DNA of 64,000 nt from Ascidiaceihabitans donghaensis (GCF_900302465.1 NZ_OMOR01000001.1:3442729-3506728); one strand, 5' to 3'. Shown: positions 44,374 to 53,185, counted from the stretch's first letter. Made by a program: numbers and translations. The notes: generated by a model not told the origin, from the sequence alone.

Positions 44374-45408
44374 TTGGCAACGCCAGACATCACCATTCGG
44401 GGCGCCGGCATTTTCGGATTGTCTGTGGCATGGTGCTGCGTTCAGCGTGGCGCAAAAGTTCAAGTGATCGACCCCAATGGCGCTGGATCCGGCAGCAGCG
44501 GAGGGGTGGTTGGTGCGCTGGCCCCGCATGTGCCAGAAAACTGGAACCCCAAGAAGCAATTCCAACTGGAAAGCCTGCTGATGGCGGAACACTTCTGGGC
44601 AGAGGTCGAAAATGCATGCGGACACAGCGCAGGTTACGGACGCACAGGGCGCTTGCAACCGATCGCAGATGAACACGCATTGCACCTTGCCCAAAACCGC
44701 GCACAAACGGCGCAGGCTTTGTGGCAAGGCAAAGCACAGTGGAAGATCATCCCGGCGGGCGGGCCGTGGGCCCCTAAAAGTCCAACGGGGCAGTTGATTT
44801 TCGACAGCCTTAGCGCACGCATCCATCCCCAAATGGCCTGTGCCGCCTTGGTGGCCGCTTTGCACACGCATGGAATCACCATTCAAAGCGACGGTGACGA
44901 TCAAGGACAAACCGTATGGGCCACCGGTGCGGACGGTTTGAACGACATAAGCAAATCCAACACCAGACCGGTTGGCAACGGGGTCAAAGGACAGGCCGCT
45001 TTGCTGGATTTTGATGCTCAAGACGCGCCGCAGTTGTTTGTCGACACACTGCACATTATCCCACACGCAAACGGCACGGTGGGCATCGGATCAACATCCG
45101 AGCGCGACTATGACAGCGCAACCCAAACGGACACGCAACTTGACGATATCATAGCGCGGGTGCGACACGCGCTTCCGGTGTTGAAAAACGCCCCCGTTTT
45201 GGAACGCTGGGCCGGTGTGCGACCCAAAGCCAGAAGCCGCGCACCCATGCTAGGGCACTGGCCAAACCGAAAAGGACATTTCATTGCAAATGGCGGGTTC
45301 AAAATTGGTTTCGGTGTGGCACCCAAGGTGGGCGACGTGATGGCTGATCTCTTGTTGGAAAACAAAGATGCGATTCCAGAAGGATTTCACGCAGCAGCAT
45401 CTTTTTAG
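44374..45408 (+). CDS. FAD-dependent oxidoreductase (MnmC C-terminal-domain-like, DAO family)
   Basis: This 344-residue protein of the D-amino-acid oxidase fold opens with the dinucleotide motif IRGAGIFGLSVAWCCVQRGAKVQVIDP, then GSSGGVVGALAPHVPENWNPKK. The last phrase is close to the GGxxxxxLxPxxxxxxxxL style of the MnmC oxidase domain. The C-terminus has GVRPKARSRAPMLGHW and a GGFKIGFG flavin loop. The start is TTG at 44374, supported by AAAGGAG 7 bases upstream. Divergence from mnmD suggests it may supply the MnmC1 step (cmnm5U to nm5U). A generic amino-acid oxidase is the alternative. Confidence 0.8.
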   Translation: MATPDITIRGAGIFGLSVAWCCVQRGAKVQVIDPNGAGSGSSGGVVGALAPHVPENWNPKKQFQLESLLMAEHFWAEVENACGHSAGYGRTGRLQPIADEHALHLAQNRAQTAQALWQGKAQWKIIPAGGPWAPKSPTGQLIFDSLSARIHPQMACAALVAALHTHGITIQSDGDDQGQTVWATGADGLNDISKSNTRPVGNGVKGQAALLDFDAQDAPQLFVDTLHIIPHANGTVGIGSTSERDYDSATQTDTQLDDIIARVRHALPVLKNAPVLERWAGVRPKARSRAPMLGHWPNRKGHFIANGGFKIGFGVAPKVGDVMADLLLENKDAIPEGFHAAASF

Positions 45409-45412
45409 AGAC

Positions 45413-45445
45413 TTCTTTTCGCTAAAAGTATCCCCGCCGGAGGCA
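45413..45445 (+). repeat. Short interspersed repeat, degenerate copy 3
   Basis: CCGCCGGAGGCA (45434-45445) is identical to 9315-9326. The preceding bases (TTCGCTAAAAGTATCC) are a looser match to the core at 9294. It lies in the 43-bp convergent gap after the FAD oxidoreductase. Confidence 0.4.
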
Positions 45446-45451
45446 CAAAAT

Positions 45452-46267
45452 CTAAGACGCTGCCGTCGCACTTGCGACCATACATTGGCGGTCGTCAGGT
45501 CCAGATACCCAAAAATCGGTACCGGATCGGCACAGCTTCGCGTGCTCGAAATCCATCAAAGGTGCCGTCGCCCGAAAGGAAAATGTCGCCAAATCACCCA
45601 GCTCGCGTTGGGCTTTCAACATCAGCAATTGGGCCAAAAGCGGGCCATGCACGACCAGCCCGTCATAGCCTTCAATATCGCGGGCATAAGGCAAATCGTA
45701 GTGAATACGATGCCCGTTAAAGGTCAATGCGGAATAGCGAAACAACTGCGTGGCGTCGAACCCGACACCCTCGGCGCTTTGCGCATCCGTTCGCGCGACA
45801 GGCGCTTGCGGGCGCACTGCATCGGGGCTTGGATCGGCACGATAGACCAAGTCCTGCCATTCCATGACGCACAATTCATCGCCTTGCCAGACCTCGTGGC
45901 GCAGGGTGACAAACGCCAAAGCGCCCGTGCGGCCCGTGGTCTGGCGCGCCGTTTCGCAGCGTGTCACCTTCGTGGCCTTTACCCCCGCGACCAATGGCGT
46001 GTGAAACGCCAGCCGTCCCCCTGCCCACATACGGCGCGGCAAACCCAAATCAGGAATGATGCCGCCGACCTTAGGATGACCGTCGCGTCCCAATGCTGAG
46101 GGCGGTTCAGGTTGCCAAAAATACGCCTGATGGAAAAACGGAGGCAAAATGCCCCCGTCTTCAACCTTCAAATCATGTCCCAAAGTGGCATGCAGCGCGT
46201 TTGCGCGCGCAACGTCCATAACGTCAGACACGTGTTCAATGGCTTCGGGATCGAAATCAGGGCTCAA
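45452..46267 (-). CDS. Hydroxyacyl-CoA dehydratase of the HTD2/mesaconyl-C4-CoA hydratase type
   Basis: This 271-residue protein looks like a double hot-dog dehydratase. The N-terminal part contains PPFFHQAYFWQPEPPSALG and LPRRMWAGGRLAFHTPL, seen in HTD2 and mesaconyl-C4-CoA hydratase proteins. The C-terminal part has RYSALTFNGHRIHYD followed by GLVVHGPLLAQLL, the MaoC-like hydratase region with its probable Asp/His pair. Likely activity is hydration or dehydration of an acyl-CoA or acyl-ACP; the exact substrate is unclear. Its start overlaps the stop of the upstream FMN reductase by 4 bp. Confidence 0.78.
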   Translation of the reverse strand: MSPDFDPEAIEHVSDVMDVARANALHATLGHDLKVEDGGILPPFFHQAYFWQPEPPSALGRDGHPKVGGIIPDLGLPRRMWAGGRLAFHTPLVAGVKATKVTRCETARQTTGRTGALAFVTLRHEVWQGDELCVMEWQDLVYRADPSPDAVRPQAPVARTDAQSAEGVGFDATQLFRYSALTFNGHRIHYDLPYARDIEGYDGLVVHGPLLAQLLMLKAQRELGDLATFSFRATAPLMDFEHAKLCRSGTDFWVSGPDDRQCMVASATAAS

Positions 46268-46806
46268 CGCGCGATCTCTGCCCGCAGTTCCTCCATCAAA
46301 GCGGTTAGATCCTTGATATACATCTCGCCTGTAAGCTGGCCATTGTCATCAAAGGCATTGGAACTGCCGGCCAAATGAATTTCTGGACCTTGCAAAATGC
46401 GCGGACGAAACGGCACCATGAACCCGCGCAGCACCATCTGCGCACGTTCACCGCCTGCGCGCCCTGCGGCAGCGGACATAACGGCTACGGGTTTGCCGCC
46501 CCAAGGTTTGACAGAAGCACGACTGATCCAGTCCAATGCATTCTTCAACGCGCCAGACGGGCCTTTGTTGTATTCGGGTGTCGAAATCAACACGGCATCG
46601 GCGTCGGCAATCTGCTTGGCCACGGCTTCAACTGCGGCAGGCACACCGGACGCGGCTTCATCGTCGCCATCATACAGGGGCCAATTGATGTCTGCCTGCG
46701 TGTAGGTGCAGTCCCCGAACAGTCGCGCAGCTTCGCGCAACAGCATCGAGTTGGTGGCGTCTTTGCGTAAAGAGCCCGAGATTCCAAGAAGTTTAACGGT
46801 TGCCAT
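46264..46806 (-). CDS. NADPH-dependent FMN reductase family protein
   Basis: This flavodoxin-like protein of 180 residues opens with KLLGISGSLRKDATNSMLLREA, the FMN phosphate-binding GSLR loop. It continues with DAVLISTPEYNKGPSGALKNALDW, the second hallmark of the azoreductase/chromate-reductase group, and KPVAVMSAAAGRAGGERAQ. Relatives reduce quinones, azo dyes or FMN with NAD(P)H. The second ATG (46806) is preferred because AAAGGA lies 7 bases upstream. It is coupled to the downstream dehydratase by a 4-bp overlap. Confidence 0.9.
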   Translation of the reverse strand: MATVKLLGISGSLRKDATNSMLLREAARLFGDCTYTQADINWPLYDGDDEAASGVPAAVEAVAKQIADADAVLISTPEYNKGPSGALKNALDWISRASVKPWGGKPVAVMSAAAGRAGGERAQMVLRGFMVPFRPRILQGPEIHLAGSSNAFDDNGQLTGEMYIKDLTALMEELRAEIAR

Positions 46807-46913
46807 AAACATGTCCTTTCACAAGCATTTGATATGCAAGATGAAGGATACGAGTGGCAATTCAAGGGGCAATGCGCGGCAACCGCCGCACATTGCCTGT
46901 GCGCGTCACGCGA

Positions 46914-47588
46914 TTAGACTGCGTTTGGCAGGATCACGATCTCGACGCGGCGGTTTTTCGATTTGCCGATGGCGTCCAAATTGCTGGCGACAGGCTGGTT
47001 TTCGCCGCGCCCGAAGGTCTGGATGCGCGACAAAGGTACACCTGCGTCTAGCAGAACGTCTGCCACAGCATTGGCGCGCCGTTCCGACAGCTGCTGGTTG
47101 GATGCAGCATCGCCGTCGCTGTCTGTGTGTCCCACAATCTGGATCGTGGAATTCGGATAGGCCTGCAAGTTGCCCGCAACCGAATTGAGATCACGCCGCA
47201 AGTCGGATCGCACATTGAAGCTGCCCGACGCGAACAGAATATCCTGAGGCAGCGTCACGATCAAACGGTCGCCCGTGTTGTTGATGGTCACATTGTCGTT
47301 GCCCAGATCACGGCGCAAATCGGCTTCTTGCTTATCAAGGCTATAGCCGACGCCCGCTCCGACAGCACCGCCAACAACGGCCCCTGTGATCGCGCCTTTC
47401 GTGCGGTCCCCGTCGCCACTGACGATCGCGCCCAAAAGCGCACCGGCTGCAGCACCCACTGCGGCCCCTTGTTTGGTTTGGCGGTTAGGGTCATTCGCGT
47501 CCACGCCCAATGTCGCGGGGTCGGTGCAAGCGGTCAAAGCCAAAGCGCTACAAAGCATGGCGATTGCGGGAGTTTTCATAGAAATCAT
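46914..47588 (-). CDS. OmpA-family lipoprotein, YiaD-like
   Basis: This 224-residue lipoprotein has a signal peptide with lipobox LTAC (Cys at about 21), a glycine-rich stretch with two glycine-zipper segments (GAAVGAAAGALLGAIVSG and GAVVGGAVGAGVGYSLDK), and a C-terminal OmpA domain (about residues 110-222). The OmpA domain has the peptidoglycan-binding signature IVGHTDSDGDAASNQQLSERRANAV and the closing NRRVEIVI. It probably tethers the outer membrane to peptidoglycan. Monocistronic. YiaD/Pal-like assignment is at family level only. Confidence 0.93.
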   Translation of the reverse strand: MISMKTPAIAMLCSALALTACTDPATLGVDANDPNRQTKQGAAVGAAAGALLGAIVSGDGDRTKGAITGAVVGGAVGAGVGYSLDKQEADLRRDLGNDNVTINNTGDRLIVTLPQDILFASGSFNVRSDLRRDLNSVAGNLQAYPNSTIQIVGHTDSDGDAASNQQLSERRANAVADVLLDAGVPLSRIQTFGRGENQPVASNLDAIGKSKNRRVEIVILPNAV

Positions 47589-47815
47589 ATCGTACTGCCT
47601 TCATGTGATGCAGCCCCGTTCGGGCGGAGCGTCGTTGTCATGTCGTTATATATGGCAACTTAACGCTGACTGAATAAGGGGAAAATCAAATCGGCGGCAT
47701 CTTGCCCAAAAGACAGCGCAACTGTTCGACAGGCTGGCTTCATTGTTTTGTCCGGCCCTAAGCGTTAGGACGTCAAACTCTGGCCACACCAAATGTTCTA
47801 GGCAAGGCTGCCCGA

Positions 47816-49012
47816 ATGAATGATCTTGTAAACGAAACCGTCGCAATCGCGACGCTTGCCATCGCCCTGTTCGGAGTAGCCTTTTGCCTGATGCAAAGGC
47901 ACTTTAAGCGGACCTATCGTAGTTTTGCATTGTGGCTTTGTGTCATAGCTTTGAACAACATACCCTCCGCGTTTGTGCGTCTGCTGGATGCGACGCAAAT
48001 CCCCCAAACACACATGTTGCTGGTTGTTCTCAACCTGGCCAGCGCACTGTGTTTTACGCCCTTTTTGTGGTTCTATGTTTTCACCCTTACATCGACATCC
48101 CAAAGTCGGCCAAACCGGTTGTTTGCGCACATGCTGTTGCCGCTGCTGGCGGTGATTGCCGGACTGGCCGTGGCATGGTTGCCCGCTGATCTTCAAGCGG
48201 GTGTCTTTGACGATGACCTTATTCTGTCCCTTGGGTGGCCTGTTGTGTTTATCGTGGTGATCGGCCTTCTGGAACTTGCGATCCATGTTCAGATTGCGGT
48301 GTATCTGTTCTGGATCATCCGGCGGCTTGTCCAGTACCGGCAGCGCCTGAAAGATGTTTATGCCAGCACTGAACAGACCGAATTGAACTGGATTTTTATG
48401 ATCGGCACTTTGGCTTTGTTGTTCTGGGTCGCGCAAATTCTGGACCTGAACAACGTTCTGGGCCTGTGGCCAAATGCGCTGCCAACCGCGTTTTTTAGCG
48501 TGTTGGGGCTGGCTGTCTTTTTAACGATCACGCTTTGGGGGCTACGCCAGCAACCCGGGTTGGTTCCGGACACGCCGCAAGGACAAGCAGACAGCGGTGA
48601 GGACGCAAAATACGAAAAATCCGCCCTTAGCCCAGAGGCCTCGGCCCGCATCGCCCGCAAACTGAAAGTGGCCATGGAAGTGGACCATCTTCACAACAAC
48701 CCGAACCTGTCGCTTTGGGATCTGGCACGGCATGTGGGGGCATCTCCGAACTACATCTCGCAAACATTGAACGAGGCCTTGGGCGAGAACTTTTTCGACT
48801 TCGTCAACCGTCACCGTATCAAAGACGCGATGCATTTGCTGGTTCAAACCAATGAACCGATCCAATCCATCACCTATGACGTCGGATTCAACGCCAGATC
48901 GTCCTTCTACACCGCCTTCAAAAAGGTCACAGGGCAAACCCCGTCCGCCTACCGCAAAAGCAATCCCCGCGGCCTCCAGCCTCAAGAAGGAAACACATCC
49001 ACCATCCACTAA
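47816..49012 (+). CDS. Membrane-bound AraC-family transcriptional regulator
   Basis: This 398-residue protein has an N-terminal region of about 245 residues with about seven transmembrane helices. A charged linker and a C-terminal AraC-type double helix-turn-helix (about residues 285-380) follow. Helix two of the HTH is LSLWDLARHVGASPNYISQTLNEALG, and the second HTH is PIQSITYDVGFNARSSFYTAFKKVTGQTPSAYR. The design suggests a regulator that senses an envelope or membrane signal and binds DNA while anchored. Ligand and targets are unknown. A hairpin follows the gene. Confidence 0.9.
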   Translation: MNDLVNETVAIATLAIALFGVAFCLMQRHFKRTYRSFALWLCVIALNNIPSAFVRLLDATQIPQTHMLLVVLNLASALCFTPFLWFYVFTLTSTSQSRPNRLFAHMLLPLLAVIAGLAVAWLPADLQAGVFDDDLILSLGWPVVFIVVIGLLELAIHVQIAVYLFWIIRRLVQYRQRLKDVYASTEQTELNWIFMIGTLALLFWVAQILDLNNVLGLWPNALPTAFFSVLGLAVFLTITLWGLRQQPGLVPDTPQGQADSGEDAKYEKSALSPEASARIARKLKVAMEVDHLHNNPNLSLWDLARHVGASPNYISQTLNEALGENFFDFVNRHRIKDAMHLLVQTNEPIQSITYDVGFNARSSFYTAFKKVTGQTPSAYRKSNPRGLQPQEGNTSTIH

Positions 49013-49037
49013 GACCAAGGCGCCCCGAAATTTTTGT

Positions 49038-49074
49038 CCGGCCCGTCACGCTGAAGCAGTGACAGGGCCGGTTT
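49038..49074 (+). terminator. Probable terminator after the AraC-type gene
   Basis: CCGGCCCGTCAC (49038-49049) pairs with GTGACAGGGCCGG (49059-49071, one bulged A), followed by TTT. It lies 26 bp past the stop codon. The T-run is short. Confidence 0.5.
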
Positions 49075-49136
49075 GCCTTACAGCCGGTTTTTATGTGGCG
49101 CATCGCCACGGATACTCTGAGTAAGGACAATCGACT

Positions 49137-49454
49137 ATGAAACGTGCTTTGATACTGACAGCCGCAATGGCTGCGGCTTTGGCCCTAGGCGCCTGTGACG
49201 AACCCACCTACCACAAACCCATCGAAAGCATGAGCTGCACGGAACTGGCCCGCGAAATCGGGCGCTTCACGCAGGTTGAAAAAGACGCCACGCTCGACAG
49301 CTTTTTGGGGACGATTGACTCTCTTGCGGGCGACAGCTCATCGGAGCGGTTGGAAGGCGGGCTTGAAAGTCTGGCAGGCGATCTGACGGCGCAGGATGCA
49401 CGCACCCAATTGTCGAAACTGAACGCGGCATATGCGCAAAGGCGGTGTTACTAG
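49137..49454 (+). CDS. Small secreted lipoprotein-like protein, unknown function
   Basis: This 105-residue protein has a signal peptide with a lipobox-like LGAC (Cys at about 21). The mature part is mainly helical and acidic, with two further cysteines (in MSCTEL and at RRCY, the penultimate residue) that could form a disulfide. No known domain is recognised. It lies between a membrane AraC regulator (same strand, 124 bp upstream) and a convergent DNA-repair gene. Codon use matches its neighbours, so it looks like a real gene. Confidence 0.75.
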   Translation: MKRALILTAAMAAALALGACDEPTYHKPIESMSCTELAREIGRFTQVEKDATLDSFLGTIDSLAGDSSSERLEGGLESLAGDLTAQDARTQLSKLNAAYAQRRCY

Positions 49455-49521
49455 GCCTTATCCGCCCCGCAGGCCGCCGCACAAGCGATGGCCTGTGGGG
49501 CTGCCCAAAGGGCATCTTGCA

Positions 49522-50376
49522 TCAGGCTTCTGCCTGCGCACTTTCAAAGGCAAGCATAGCCCGTTTCATTGGCAGCCCCCAATGGTATCCCCCCAAGGCG
49601 CCCGATTTGCGCAATGCCCGGTGACAGGGGATCAGCCAGCTGACCGGATTGCGGCCCACCGCGGTGCCAACGGCCCGCACGGCGCGGGGGTTGCCGATGC
49701 GCTCGGCGATGTCGCCATAGGTGGTGACGTGGCCTGACGGAATGGTCAAAAGCGCTTCCCAAACCTTGATTTGAAAAGGTGCCCCAATCAAAAACAATGG
49801 GGCCTTTTCCAAAGTCGCATCCTTTGCGCCAAAGGCTGCCAACACCCAAGGGCGCAACCGCATGGGATCTTCAACAAATGTGGCGTTTGGCCACCGCCGC
49901 AACAGATCCTGCATCGCTTCTTCTTCGCCCAGCTCAGCCGCCAAACCCAACCCGCAAATGCCACGGTCTGTTCCCATAACAACGGCTGGACCAAAGGGGC
50001 TTTCAAACCACCCCCAATAGATCGTCAGCCCCACTGCGCCTTTCGCATAGTCCCCGGGGCTCATGGCTTCCCAACGTAGAAAAAGGTCATGCAGACGCCC
50101 TGTGCCCGACAATCCGCTGCCCTGTGCCGCATCCATTGTCGACGACCGGTCCCGCAGCAGTGTTTTGGCATGCCCAAGCGTCAGATACTGTTGATAGCGT
50201 TTGGGCGAGACACCCACCCAGCGGCTGAACACACGCTGGAAATGGGCGGGGCTCATGCCCATTTGGGTGGCAAGCGCATCAAGGCCAATCGCCTCTTCGG
50301 CATTGTCGATGACCTCGATGGCGCGACGCATCACGCCGTAATGGTATCCGCAGGTGTTTTCATCATTCTGTGTCAT
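49522..50376 (-). CDS. AraC-type HTH / methylated-DNA--protein-cysteine methyltransferase fusion (Ada-like)
   Basis: This 284-residue protein fuses an AraC-type DNA-binding domain (about residues 15-105, LDALATQMGMSPAHFQRVFSRWVGVSPKRY) to an O6-alkylguanine methyltransferase domain (about 115-280). The active-site motif is PCHRAL, with the upstream GHVTTYGDIAERIGNPRAVRAVG. It lacks the N-terminal zinc-cysteine domain of enteric Ada that senses methyl-phosphotriesters. It therefore probably repairs O6-methylguanine and may regulate genes by another signal. It is divergent from the nth endonuclease gene. Confidence 0.92.
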   Translation of the reverse strand: MTQNDENTCGYHYGVMRRAIEVIDNAEEAIGLDALATQMGMSPAHFQRVFSRWVGVSPKRYQQYLTLGHAKTLLRDRSSTMDAAQGSGLSGTGRLHDLFLRWEAMSPGDYAKGAVGLTIYWGWFESPFGPAVVMGTDRGICGLGLAAELGEEEAMQDLLRRWPNATFVEDPMRLRPWVLAAFGAKDATLEKAPLFLIGAPFQIKVWEALLTIPSGHVTTYGDIAERIGNPRAVRAVGTAVGRNPVSWLIPCHRALRKSGALGGYHWGLPMKRAMLAFESAQAEA

Positions 50377-50475
50377 GCCCCCAACTTAGGCAAAGGGCAC
50401 ACACCCGGCGACCCGAAATATGCGCAATTGTCCCAAACGCTTGCAGCACACCCGCCAAACAGGCATAGGACAGGC

Positions 50476-51120
50476 ATGGTAAAGCAGTTGGACTACCACA
50501 CGATCCGCGCGATCTTTGAGCGTTTTCAGGACGCTGACCCGGAACCCGAAGGGGAGCTGGAGCACGTCAACGTCTATACACTTGTCGTCGCCGTTGCGTT
50601 GTCAGCACAATCTACAGATGTTGGTGTGAACAAAGCCACGCGCGCATTGTTCCAGATCGCGGATACACCGCAAAAGATGCTGGATTTGGGGCTTGAAGGG
50701 CTGACAGAGCATATCAAAACCATCGGCCTGTTTCGTCAAAAGGCGAAAAACGTGATAAAGCTTAGCCAGATATTGGTAGACGATTATGACGGTGTAGTTC
50801 CCAATTCCCGCGCCGCTTTGCAATCGCTGCCCGGTGTGGGACGCAAAACGGCCAATGTTGTGCTGAACATGTGGTGGCGCCAGCCCGCCCAAGCCGTGGA
50901 CACCCATATCTTCCGTGTCGGCAACCGCACCAAGATTGCGCCCGGCAAAACCGTTGATGCGGTAGAACGTGCCATCGAAGACAATATTCCCGCTGATTTT
51001 CAGCTTCATGCCCATCACTGGTTGATCCTGCACGGGCGTTATCACTGCAAGGCGCGCAAACCCATGTGCCGCACCTGCATCATCCGCGATCTCTGCGTAT
51101 TTGAGGACAAAACTGAATGA
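50476..51120 (+). CDS. nth: Endonuclease III
   Basis: This 214-residue DNA glycosylase/AP lyase removes oxidised pyrimidines in base excision repair. The helix-hairpin-helix LPGVGRKTANVVL carries the catalytic lysine, and VDTHIFRVGNR carries the catalytic aspartate. The C-terminal [4Fe-4S] loop follows C-x6-C-x2-C-x5-C exactly (CKARKPMCRTCIIRDLC). The frame extends upstream to 50089, but ATG 50476 gives the family start. Its stop overlaps the next gene by 4 bp. Confidence 0.96.
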   Translation: MVKQLDYHTIRAIFERFQDADPEPEGELEHVNVYTLVVAVALSAQSTDVGVNKATRALFQIADTPQKMLDLGLEGLTEHIKTIGLFRQKAKNVIKLSQILVDDYDGVVPNSRAALQSLPGVGRKTANVVLNMWWRQPAQAVDTHIFRVGNRTKIAPGKTVDAVERAIEDNIPADFQLHAHHWLILHGRYHCKARKPMCRTCIIRDLCVFEDKTE

Positions 51121-52109
51121 CGAAGTATCAAGTGGTTGGCATAGGCAATGCCGTTGTTGACGTAATCGCCCAATGTTCCGAAGGCTTCCTGAAAGAAAAC
51201 GACATCGAAAAAGGCATCATGCAGCTGGTCGAAAAGGACCGCTCTGCCGCACTTTTTTCAACGATGCCAGCCAGCCGCGTGCAAACGCCCGGTGGATCGG
51301 TTGCCAACACGATTGCAGGCATAGGCTCGCTTGGGTTGCCCACCGCCTTCATCGGTCGGGTCCGCAACGACATCTTGGGCACATTCTACGCTGAATCCAT
51401 GATCGAAGATGGCACAGATTTCGTAAATACGCCGGTCGAAGACGATGATCTTCCCACATCGCGCAGCATGATTTTTGTATCCCCGGACGGGGAACGGTCG
51501 ATGAACACCTATCTTGGCATCTCAACAGAGCTCGGCCCCGACGACGTACCAGAGGACGTGGCATCCGACACCGCAATCATGTTCCTTGAGGGATATTTGT
51601 TCGATAAGGACGCAGGCAAAGAAGCATTTTTGCAAGCCTCCCGTTTGACACGCCAAGCCGGCGGTATGGCTGGCATCGCAATCTCTGACCCTTTCTGCGT
51701 CAACCGTCACCGCGCGGACTTTTTGCGCATGATCGGGGAAGAACTTGATTTTGTCATCGGCAACGAAGCTGAAATGAAGTCGTTGTTTGAAACCGACGAC
51801 GTCGAAGAAGCCCTGGCCAAAACAGCCGCGATGTGTCCGCTGGTGGTTTGCACCCGCTCTGGCGAAGGCGTCACAATTGTGCGTGGCGACGAACGCGTAG
51901 ACGTGCCTGTGCAAACGGTTGTTCCCGTGGACGCCACGGGTGCAGGCGACCAATTCGCTGCAGGCTTCCTGTTCGGGCTGGCCACAGGACGCGATCTGAA
52001 CACATGCGGGCGCATGGGCAATGCCTGCGCATCCGAGGTGATCAGTCACATCGGGCCGCGTCCCGAACGCGACATGATGGATGTCTTCAAGGCTGAAGGT
52101 CTGGTCTGA
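51117..52109 (+). CDS. PfkB-family carbohydrate/adenosine kinase
   Basis: This 330-residue ribokinase-fold protein has the PfkB signatures: GGSVANTIAGIGSLGLPTAFIGRV near the start and VDATGAGDQFAAGFLFGL with the catalytic aspartate near the end. Related genes in roseobacters are called adenosine kinase, but other sugar or nucleoside substrates are possible. It overlaps nth by 4 bp and the following acetyltransferase by one base, so the three form an operon. The biochemical reason for this combination is not evident. Confidence 0.9.
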   Translation: MTKYQVVGIGNAVVDVIAQCSEGFLKENDIEKGIMQLVEKDRSAALFSTMPASRVQTPGGSVANTIAGIGSLGLPTAFIGRVRNDILGTFYAESMIEDGTDFVNTPVEDDDLPTSRSMIFVSPDGERSMNTYLGISTELGPDDVPEDVASDTAIMFLEGYLFDKDAGKEAFLQASRLTRQAGGMAGIAISDPFCVNRHRADFLRMIGEELDFVIGNEAEMKSLFETDDVEEALAKTAAMCPLVVCTRSGEGVTIVRGDERVDVPVQTVVPVDATGAGDQFAAGFLFGLATGRDLNTCGRMGNACASEVISHIGPRPERDMMDVFKAEGLV

Positions 52110-52708
52110 TGCTGACAGACGGCTATCATGATGTGCCTGCGGGGCGCCTTGCGATGGTCGTCACCCATCTGGAAATGCATGCCAAACCCGCAACAACACA
52201 GGTGTGCCTGCCAGACGGCATCACATTGCGCGCAGTGCCATCCCCGACACTGGACTGGTACCGCGACATCTATCGCCGCGTCGGCGCGGACTGGCTGTGG
52301 TTTTCACGACTTGAGTTGTCGGATGCGGACCTGGCAGCGATTATACACGACCCCAAAGTGCGCATCTTTACCTTGTCTGTGAACGGACAGGACGAAGCCC
52401 TGCTTGAACTGGATTTCCGCCACGATGGCGCCTGTGAGCTTGCCTTTTTCGGACTGACGGATACCTTGATCGGCCAAGGGGTCGGGCGCGGATTGATGGC
52501 GCATGCGATCCAGATGGCGTGGGCCGAACCCATCACGCTGTTTCATGTGCACACCTGCACGTTGGACAGCCCGCAAGCGCTGTCCTTCTACCGCCGCTCC
52601 GGGTTCACGCCCATGCGCCAACAGATCGAAATTGCCCCCGACAACCGAATCAAAGGCACTGCAGGATTTACGCGCAACCACGCGCCCCATGTGCCTATCT
52701 TTGACTAG
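52109..52708 (+). CDS. GNAT family N-acetyltransferase
   Basis: This 199-residue protein has a GNAT fold. The acetyl-CoA loop is at about residues 122-135 (TLIGQGVGRGLMAHAIQMAW, the Q/RxxGxG motif), followed by the strand FHVHTCTLDSPQALSFYRRSGF, typical of motif B. The substrate is unknown. The ATG overlaps the PfkB gene stop (TGATG). The C-terminus ends close to the convergent secreted-protein gene. Confidence 0.85.
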   Translation: MLTDGYHDVPAGRLAMVVTHLEMHAKPATTQVCLPDGITLRAVPSPTLDWYRDIYRRVGADWLWFSRLELSDADLAAIIHDPKVRIFTLSVNGQDEALLELDFRHDGACELAFFGLTDTLIGQGVGRGLMAHAIQMAWAEPITLFHVHTCTLDSPQALSFYRRSGFTPMRQQIEIAPDNRIKGTAGFTRNHAPHVPIFD

Positions 52709-52711
52709 CGT

Positions 52712-53185
52712 TCAGCGCGTGCAAGTCGACCCGCGTGCGCAAGACAAAACAGCCATGGTATTTTTGCGCGTGGCTGGAAAAGCCCACCCGCCACATGGCC
52801 CCATTTCAAGGGTGTAACCGGACGGTGTTTTCTGAACAAACGCAATGATGTCTTCGCCGCTTTGTCCACCACCACACCACACAACCAAACACCGCACTTC
52901 GTAGTTTAATGCGGCATCAAAACTGGTCGAAAAATCTGCACCGCTTAGTGCATGACCCTGAAAGCGGGCTTTGATCACAGTCCGTTTCGGCGCGGTTTGG
53001 GTTTGCATGTTTGCCTTGGGCAACTTGCTTTCATCAAAGGTCAGTCGGCCTTTAACCACGACGTAGGCTTCTTCTGCCTTGGCGGCTTGCCCATAGCTGC
53101 GTTCCACGGAAGGCCGTGCACAAGACAAGGCCATCGCAGGCAACGGCGCCATAAGACAAATCAGAAAGGCAATGAACCGCATCAC
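52712..53185 (-). CDS. Secreted cysteine-containing protein, unknown function
   Basis: This 157-residue protein has a clear signal peptide (ending LPAMALS) and six cysteines in the mature part ([27 protein letters not shown]), suggesting disulfides in the periplasm. I do not recognise the family. Its start overlaps the rppH stop by 4 bp, so it is the second gene of a two-gene unit; the reason for the pairing is not obvious. Confidence 0.75.
   Translation of the reverse strand: MMRFIAFLICLMAPLPAMALSCARPSVERSYGQAAKAEEAYVVVKGRLTFDESKLPKANMQTQTAPKRTVIKARFQGHALSGADFSTSFDAALNYEVRCLVVWCGGGQSGEDIIAFVQKTPSGYTLEMGPCGGWAFPATRKNTMAVLSCARGSTCTR

Noticed and set aside
46868-46898. Imperfect hairpin GGCAATG...CATTGCC after the OmpA-family lipoprotein
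   Set aside because: The stem has mismatches in the middle and no T-run on the minus strand, so I do not call it a terminator.
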